A stretch of 33,986 nucleotides of DNA from NCBI GenBank assembly GCA_014379355.1, contig JACMLX010000105.1, positions 1 through 33,986 on the forward strand, written 5' to 3'. The DNA is from Gemmatimonadaceae bacterium. Lineage in GTDB: Bacteria; Gemmatimonadota; Gemmatimonadetes; Gemmatimonadales; Gemmatimonadaceae. Position numbers and translations under genes: made by a program. Below, piece after piece: positions 30,318-33,986 of the stretch (within the stretch, counting starts at the first letter, position 1; each line of letters starts with the position of its first letter). Under the pieces are notes generated by a model. It was not told the origin of the DNA. It did no database searches and saw nothing but the letters and a program-made list of their open reading frames with translations.

Positions 30318-30334
30318 CGTCGCGTGTGGCGACG
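30318..30334 (+). terminator. Short hairpin after the duplicated-domain protein gene
   Basis: CGTCGC and GCGACG form a perfect 6-bp stem with loop GTGTG, 6 nt after the stop codon. No T-run, low weight. Confidence 0.25.
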
Positions 30335-30360
30335 CGTCGGTACCGTCGTCACCTTCAGGC

Positions 30361-31065
30361 ATGCCCTGCCGCCGTCGTTGGTCGCTTCCGATGCGTAGCC
30401 GGCTGCTGCCGCTGCCGCTGCTGCTGCTCGTCCTGCTGCCGGACCTGCCGCTGCGTGCGCAGGACCCGATGCGTTCCGGTGCCGCCGATCCGACACGCCG
30501 CGGTGCATGGCAGATCGGCGCGTTCATCGGCAGCGCGCGCAACTCGCCCAACGACGGTGCGCTCGGCACGATTCCGCATCGTGATCACCTGATGCTCGGC
30601 ATTCAGGCCGGGACGCCGGTGTTGCGACTCGGCGTGATTCGCGTGAGCTACCTCGCGCAGCTGCTGCCGCTGGTCATCATCAGTGACCGCGCCGCGCCGG
30701 AGTTCGATCCCTATCTCGACGCGAATGGCATTCCGCGGCTGCCACAGCGCGCGTACGCCGTCGGTGTGTCTCCGTTCGGGCTCGAGATCGCGTCACCGGC
30801 CAACTTGCGATTCAGTGTCTTCGGGGCGACGGCGGGCGGTGGACTGGTGTTCACCAATCCGTTTCCCGATATCACCGGTCGCCGCACGAATTTCACGCTC
30901 GAGGCGGGTGGCGGTGTCCGCGTGCGGATCGGTGCGGCGCAGTGGGCGCAACTCGGCTACAAGTATCATCATATCTCCAATGCTGGCACGGCATTCGCCA
31001 ATCCCGGGCTCGATGGCAACGTGTTCTATGCGGGGTATCAGTGGTCGGTCCGGCTGCCGCAATGA
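30361..31065 (+). CDS. PagL-like lipid A 3-O-deacylase (acyloxyacyl hydrolase), outer-membrane barrel
   Basis: A 234-residue predicted outer-membrane beta-barrel with a long hydrophobic signal (S-R-L-L-P-L-P-L-L-L-L-V-L-L-P-D, cleaved near A-Q-D at 33-35). The C-terminal block Y-K-Y-H-H-I-S-N-A-G-T-A-F-A-N-P-G-L-D matches the PagL family: H204 and S206 are the equivalents of the catalytic His-x-Ser of PagL, followed by N-P-G-L-D and a terminal amphipathic strand ending W-S-V-R-L-P. It would remove the 3-O-acyl chain of lipid A and so alter the outer membrane. PagL proteins are usually about 170-190 residues, so the extra length lies mostly in front of the barrel. The lipoprotein gene that follows overlaps its stop by 4 bp (ATGA), so the two are translated together. 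Confidence 0.82.
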   Translation: MPCRRRWSLPMRSRLLPLPLLLLVLLPDLPLRAQDPMRSGAADPTRRGAWQIGAFIGSARNSPNDGALGTIPHRDHLMLGIQAGTPVLRLGVIRVSYLAQLLPLVIISDRAAPEFDPYLDANGIPRLPQRAYAVGVSPFGLEIASPANLRFSVFGATAGGGLVFTNPFPDITGRRTNFTLEAGGGVRVRIGAAQWAQLGYKYHHISNAGTAFANPGLDGNVFYAGYQWSVRLPQ

Positions 31066-31553
31066 AGGTTCGCGCGCGCGGTGTCGTGCTCGCGGCGATG
31101 CTGATCGCCGGCTGCCAGGACAATGCGCCGTCGCAGCTCGGATCGTCGGTCATCTATGTCGCCGGCTTCATTCGCACCGTACGCGGCCCGCGGCAGGTGG
31201 CCATCCGACTCGACCGTCAGGCCTGCTTCGACGGCGGCCGCCTCAACTTCCGTGACGCGAGCGGCCTGGGTGTGCTGGTGATCGAGGCGCCGAGGCGCGG
31301 GTGGACCGTTCGCACCTATGCGGTACCGGACAATCAGGGCGGTGCGCGAGGCTACCTGAACATTTCCGGCGTCGTGTCGAGTTATCCGCTGGTGCGCGGA
31401 ACCACACGCATCTCGCGGACGGATTCGCTGGCCATGGAAGGCGAGATCGCGTGGACACTCGGCGAACCACTCGCCGAGGGCATCAGCGACACCACGCAGT
31501 CGTATCTGCGCGCGGTCGGTCGTTTCAGCGCCGTCCCGGGCTGCGTGCTGTAG
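31062..31553 (+). CDS. Small hypothetical lipoprotein, coupled to the PagL-like gene
   Basis: A 163-residue protein with a lipoprotein signal (V-V-L-A-A-M-L-I-A-G-C, cysteine 18). The mature part is beta-strand-rich with pairs of charged and hydrophobic residues and holds two cysteines (Q-A-C-F-D-G-G near residue 51 and V-P-G-C-V-L at the end) that might form a disulfide. I recognise no family. The ATG overlaps the PagL-like stop by 4 bp, so it may assist, anchor or regulate the deacylase in the envelope. The only support for this is the coupling. A frame extension upstream (to 30942) lies over the PagL-like gene and is not used. Confidence 0.72.
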   Translation: MKVRARGVVLAAMLIAGCQDNAPSQLGSSVIYVAGFIRTVRGPRQVAIRLDRQACFDGGRLNFRDASGLGVLVIEAPRRGWTVRTYAVPDNQGGARGYLNISGVVSSYPLVRGTTRISRTDSLAMEGEIAWTLGEPLAEGISDTTQSYLRAVGRFSAVPGCVL

Positions 31554-31608
31554 ACCTGCAGCGGGCTCCGTGTACGAGTGCGCGCGGCGAGTGCATACTT
31601 CCAGTGTC

Positions 31609-33720
31609 ATGACACGCATCGCCGCCGTTGCGCCCATCGAGAGTCCTGCCAACTGGCGCGTCGGCGTGCTGGAAGTGGTGCTCAAGGTTGCATTCTTCTT
31701 CGGCGTCGTCGTGTACCTGGCGAGCGTCGCCGTTGCGGTCGATGCGAAGCGGCCTGCACTCGCGCTGCTCGACACGCTGGTGATTGCGACGGTCGGTGGC
31801 CTGCTGATGGCGAAGCGACTGCCGTATCACCTGCGCGCCACGACGTTCTGTCTCGCCGCCTACGCGCTGGGCGCCGGGCTGCTGGTGTGGGTCGGCTCGG
31901 TGAGCCAGATCTACCTGATCGGGTTTTCCGTGCTCACCACGCTGCTGCTCGGGTTTCGGGCGGGCCTCGCGGCGGCGATCGTGAGCGCGATCACCTTGTT
32001 CGTGATGGGTGTGCTGGGCTTCGGTCGGCTCGATGCGATGTTCCAGGCGCAGGAATTCACGGCGAAAGGATGGGGCGTGGTCACGATGAACTTCGCACTC
32101 GTGAACACGCTGCTCACCACCGGCGTGGGGACGGTCCTGATGACGCTCGAGAAGGCGCTCGCGTCGGAGATCCGCACGCGCGAATCGCTCGAGCGCGAGC
32201 GATCACTGCTGCGCACGTTCATCGACACGCTGCCCGACGTGATCTTCACGAAGGACATGGACGCGCGCTTCGTGGTCGTGAATCCGGCTGCGATGGCGAT
32301 GCTCGACCTGACGGACCCGACGGACATGGTCGGCCACACGGTCTTCGATTTCTTCACGCACGACGAGGCGCGGAAGATCCATCTGGACGATCTCGAGGTG
32401 CTCGCGGGCCGCACCGTGATCAATCGTGAAGTGTCGACGCGTGACACGCACGGAACCGACAACTGGTATCTCACGCTCAAGGCACCGATCCGTGACGAGT
32501 CGGGCACGGTCACGGGCCTGATCGGCATCAGTCGCAACATCACCGAGCGGAAGAAACTCGAGGAGCAGCTGCGGCAGGCGCAGAAGATGGAGGCGGTGGG
32601 GCAGCTGGCCGGCGGCATCGCGCATGACTTCAACAACCTGCTCACGATCGTCTTCGGCTACAGCGACGTGCTGCGCGCGCACACCGATGCGGTGCCGGAG
32701 ATCCGGGAGCCGGTCGAGGCGATCAACGACGCGGCGGCGCGCGCTGCCGCGCTGACGCGTCAACTGCTCGCGTTCAGCCGGCAGTCGATGTTGCAGCCGA
32801 AGGTACTCGACCTGAACGAGACGATCACGGAAACCGGTCGGATGCTGAGCCGGCTGATCGGCGAGAACATCCAGTTCTCCCTCGTGCTCGATCCGTCGAT
32901 CGCACGGGTGCGCGTCGATCCGGGCCAGCTCGACCAGGTCCTGATGAACCTGTGCGTCAATGCGCGCGACGCGATGCCTGGCGGCGGCACGTTGCGCATC
33001 GGCACACATCGCGCGGAGCTCACCGAGACACGCGCCACGGCGCTCGAGATTGCGCCAGGTCCGTATGTGGTGCTGACCGTGAGTGATTCGGGCATCGGGA
33101 TGACGCCGGATGTCGTCGAGCACATCTTCGAGCCGTTCTTCACCACCAAGGGCGTCGGGACGGGCACGGGACTCGGACTCGCGATGGTGTTCGGCATCGT
33201 GCGACAGAGTGGTGGCGCGATTCATGTGCAGAGTGCGCCGGGCGAGGGCACCATCTTCACTATCTTCCTGCCGGTCGCGTCCACGAATTCCGGCTCGACC
33301 AACGGCAAGGTCCCGCCGCCCACGGTGCGCGGTGGTGAGGTGGTGCTGCTGGTGGAGGACGACACACACGTTCGCGACCTGGCCGAAAGCACGCTGCGCG
33401 GCTTCGGCTACGATGTCCTCACGGCAGGCGACGGTCGTGAGGCACTCGAGATCGTGCGATCACACCGCGCCTCGATCGACGTGCTCGTGACGGACGTCGT
33501 GATGCCACACCTCAGTGGGCCCGAACTGGCGACGATCGTTCAGGCCGAGCAGCCGGATGTGCGCGTGCTTTTCATGAGCGGCTACACTGACGACGCCGTC
33601 GTGCGCCAGGGGTTGCTGAAGGCGGAGGTGGCGTTTCTCCAGAAGCCCTACACCCCGCGCGGCCTCGCCGAAAAAGTCCGCCACGTCCTGGACTCGCGCC
33701 GTTCCGCATCCGTATCCTGA
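31609..33720 (+). CDS. Membrane hybrid histidine kinase (PAS, HisKA, HATPase, receiver)
   Basis: A 703-residue hybrid kinase. Five or six membrane segments at about 22-180 form the sensor, then a short coiled region, a PAS domain (about 198-315, with T-L-P-D-V-I-F-T-K-D-M and G-I-S-R-N-I-T-E-R), a HisKA domain with H339 (G-G-I-A-H-D-F-N-N-L-L), the ATPase domain (N-L-C-V-N-A-R-D-A-M-P-G-G-G-T-L; S-G-I-G-M-T; G-T-G-L-G-L-A), and a C-terminal receiver from about 575 with D629 (L-V-T-D-V-V-M-P) and lysine in F-L-Q-K-P-Y. The layout is typical for orphan hybrid kinases; no separate regulator is beside it, so the output partner is unknown. ATG 31609 is preferred to an upstream GTG at 31570. Confidence 0.95.
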   Translation: MTRIAAVAPIESPANWRVGVLEVVLKVAFFFGVVVYLASVAVAVDAKRPALALLDTLVIATVGGLLMAKRLPYHLRATTFCLAAYALGAGLLVWVGSVSQIYLIGFSVLTTLLLGFRAGLAAAIVSAITLFVMGVLGFGRLDAMFQAQEFTAKGWGVVTMNFALVNTLLTTGVGTVLMTLEKALASEIRTRESLERERSLLRTFIDTLPDVIFTKDMDARFVVVNPAAMAMLDLTDPTDMVGHTVFDFFTHDEARKIHLDDLEVLAGRTVINREVSTRDTHGTDNWYLTLKAPIRDESGTVTGLIGISRNITERKKLEEQLRQAQKMEAVGQLAGGIAHDFNNLLTIVFGYSDVLRAHTDAVPEIREPVEAINDAAARAAALTRQLLAFSRQSMLQPKVLDLNETITETGRMLSRLIGENIQFSLVLDPSIARVRVDPGQLDQVLMNLCVNARDAMPGGGTLRIGTHRAELTETRATALEIAPGPYVVLTVSDSGIGMTPDVVEHIFEPFFTTKGVGTGTGLGLAMVFGIVRQSGGAIHVQSAPGEGTIFTIFLPVASTNSGSTNGKVPPPTVRGGEVVLLVEDDTHVRDLAESTLRGFGYDVLTAGDGREALEIVRSHRASIDVLVTDVVMPHLSGPELATIVQAEQPDVRVLFMSGYTDDAVVRQGLLKAEVAFLQKPYTPRGLAEKVRHVLDSRRSASVS

Positions 33721-33745
33721 ACCTGTTCAACGCAACGGCGCAACG

Positions 33746-33806
33746 AACTGCAAACTGCAGACTGCAAACCGCCGTATCGCAAAACTGCAAACTGACGCAA
33801 AACTGC
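33746..33806. repeat. Short AACTGC-word cluster
   Basis: Four AACTGC words start at 33746, 33753, 33783 and 33801, with two variants between them (GACTGC, AACTGA), in a low-complexity stretch rich in CAAA. The same word is the heart of the centres of the three 77-bp arrays. Between 33721 and 33846 there is no supported gene. Confidence 0.5.
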
Positions 33807-33846
33807 GTTCGCCGTCCAACGACGCTGGAGCAATTCTGGGCAACGG

Positions 33847-33986
33847 TGTCTAGTCCTGAAATGTGTCTACACTGGTAAGGCACGCTGGTCCGGCTGGGTG
33901 GCGCGGTGAAAGACAGCGTGCGGAGTATGCAGCTTGAGACTCCAGTGCGTGCGGACGGTGTTGTAGATGTGGACCGCCCGTGCGAC
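33847..33986 (-). mobile_element. End of an IS3-family-like insertion sequence
   Basis: The transposase frame at 33867-33986 is followed by a likely terminal sequence beginning TGTCTAGTCC at 33847, where a TGTCTA word also recurs at 33864. TG at the outer end fits IS3-family tips. The partner end lies outside the window, so boundaries and target-site duplication cannot be checked. Confidence 0.6.
33867..33986 (-). CDS. IS3-family transposase (OrfB integrase), last 39 residues
   Basis: Reading from the right edge on the minus strand the frame encodes V-A-R-A-V-H-I-Y-N-T-V-R-T-H-W-S-L and then L-H-T-P-H-A-V-F-H-R, ending at TAG. The H-I-Y-N-T-x-R-x-H-x-S-L-x-x-x-T-P pattern is the conserved end of the integrase core of IS3-type transposases. 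The rest is outside the window, so one cannot say whether it is intact. Confidence 0.8.
   Translation of the reverse strand, partial: VARAVHIYNTVRTHWSLKLHTPHAVFHRATQPDQRALPV

Noticed and set aside
32203..33369. Open frame of 388 codons antisense to the hybrid kinase
   Set aside because: The kinase domains on the other strand are unmistakable.

Overview
This is a 34 kb window of GC-rich bacterial chromosome. It has dense coding on both strands, short gene spacing, many predicted lipoproteins (periplasmic or outer-membrane) and Tat-exported enzymes, a PagL-like outer-membrane barrel, a quinoprotein dehydrogenase and histidine kinases with periplasmic propellers. This is a Gram-negative, aerobic, soil-type heterotroph. 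The style (lipoproteins starting C-S-D-T-x-P-T-A-P, Gfo/Idh/MocA plus DUF1080 pairs, isoquinoline-oxidoreductase-type molybdoenzymes) reminds me of Gemmatimonadota, but no rRNA or marker gene is present, so the phylum is only an inference.

Layout. 1-1.6 kb: the end of a GH130 glycoside phosphorylase gene, then a DUF6855-like gene and an ArsR-SRPBCC pair, with two matching operator-like dyads (GTAAC-N6-GTTAC) that tie the three genes into one small regulon. 1.7-4.5 kb: a Tat-exported Gfo/Idh/MocA oxidoreductase and a tandem 3-keto-disaccharide-hydrolase (DUF1080) protein, a likely sugar-oxidation/cleavage pair. 4.8-7.4 kb: divergent two-subunit molybdenum hydroxylase of the IorAB type. 7.5-9 kb: a LuxR-HTH / alpha-beta hydrolase / degenerate cyclase fusion. 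9.1-10.7 kb: a small lipoprotein and an exported acetamidase/formamidase. 11.3-14.3 kb: a thioredoxin-like protein that has lost its second active-site cysteine, a cupin, and an epoxide hydrolase. 14.7-19.2 kb: a two-component operon with two response regulators and one large propeller kinase. 20-22.2 kb: a PQQ dehydrogenase with a cytochrome c domain inserted. 22.2-23.8 kb: a second ArsR-SRPBCC operon, this time with an AlkD-like DNA glycosylase. 23.9-25.8 kb: an FMN alpha-hydroxyacid oxidase and a lipoprotein MsrA. 26.3-31.6 kb: mostly unknown envelope proteins, including a solenoid with a strict 27-residue acidic repeat and a protein with an internally duplicated domain, then a PagL-like lipid A deacylase overlapping a small lipoprotein. 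31.6-33.7 kb: a membrane hybrid histidine kinase. 33.8 kb to the end: the 3' end of an IS3-family element.

The most unusual signal is not a gene. Three intergenic loci (about 10.75-11.19, 19.57-19.98 and 25.9-26.32 kb) carry the same diverged unit of about 77 bp. In each locus forward copies lead into a palindromic GAACTGCAGTTC-like centre, followed by reverse copies. Each locus is thus a giant imperfect inverted repeat, and each touches the stop codon of a gene. The second is joined to a 36-codon remnant of an acetamidase paralogous to the intact one beside the first. This looks like a mobile or structural repeat family with associated gene debris.

Transcription ends here mostly look like GC-rich hairpins without a T-run; only one classical hairpin plus T-run terminator was seen (after msrA).
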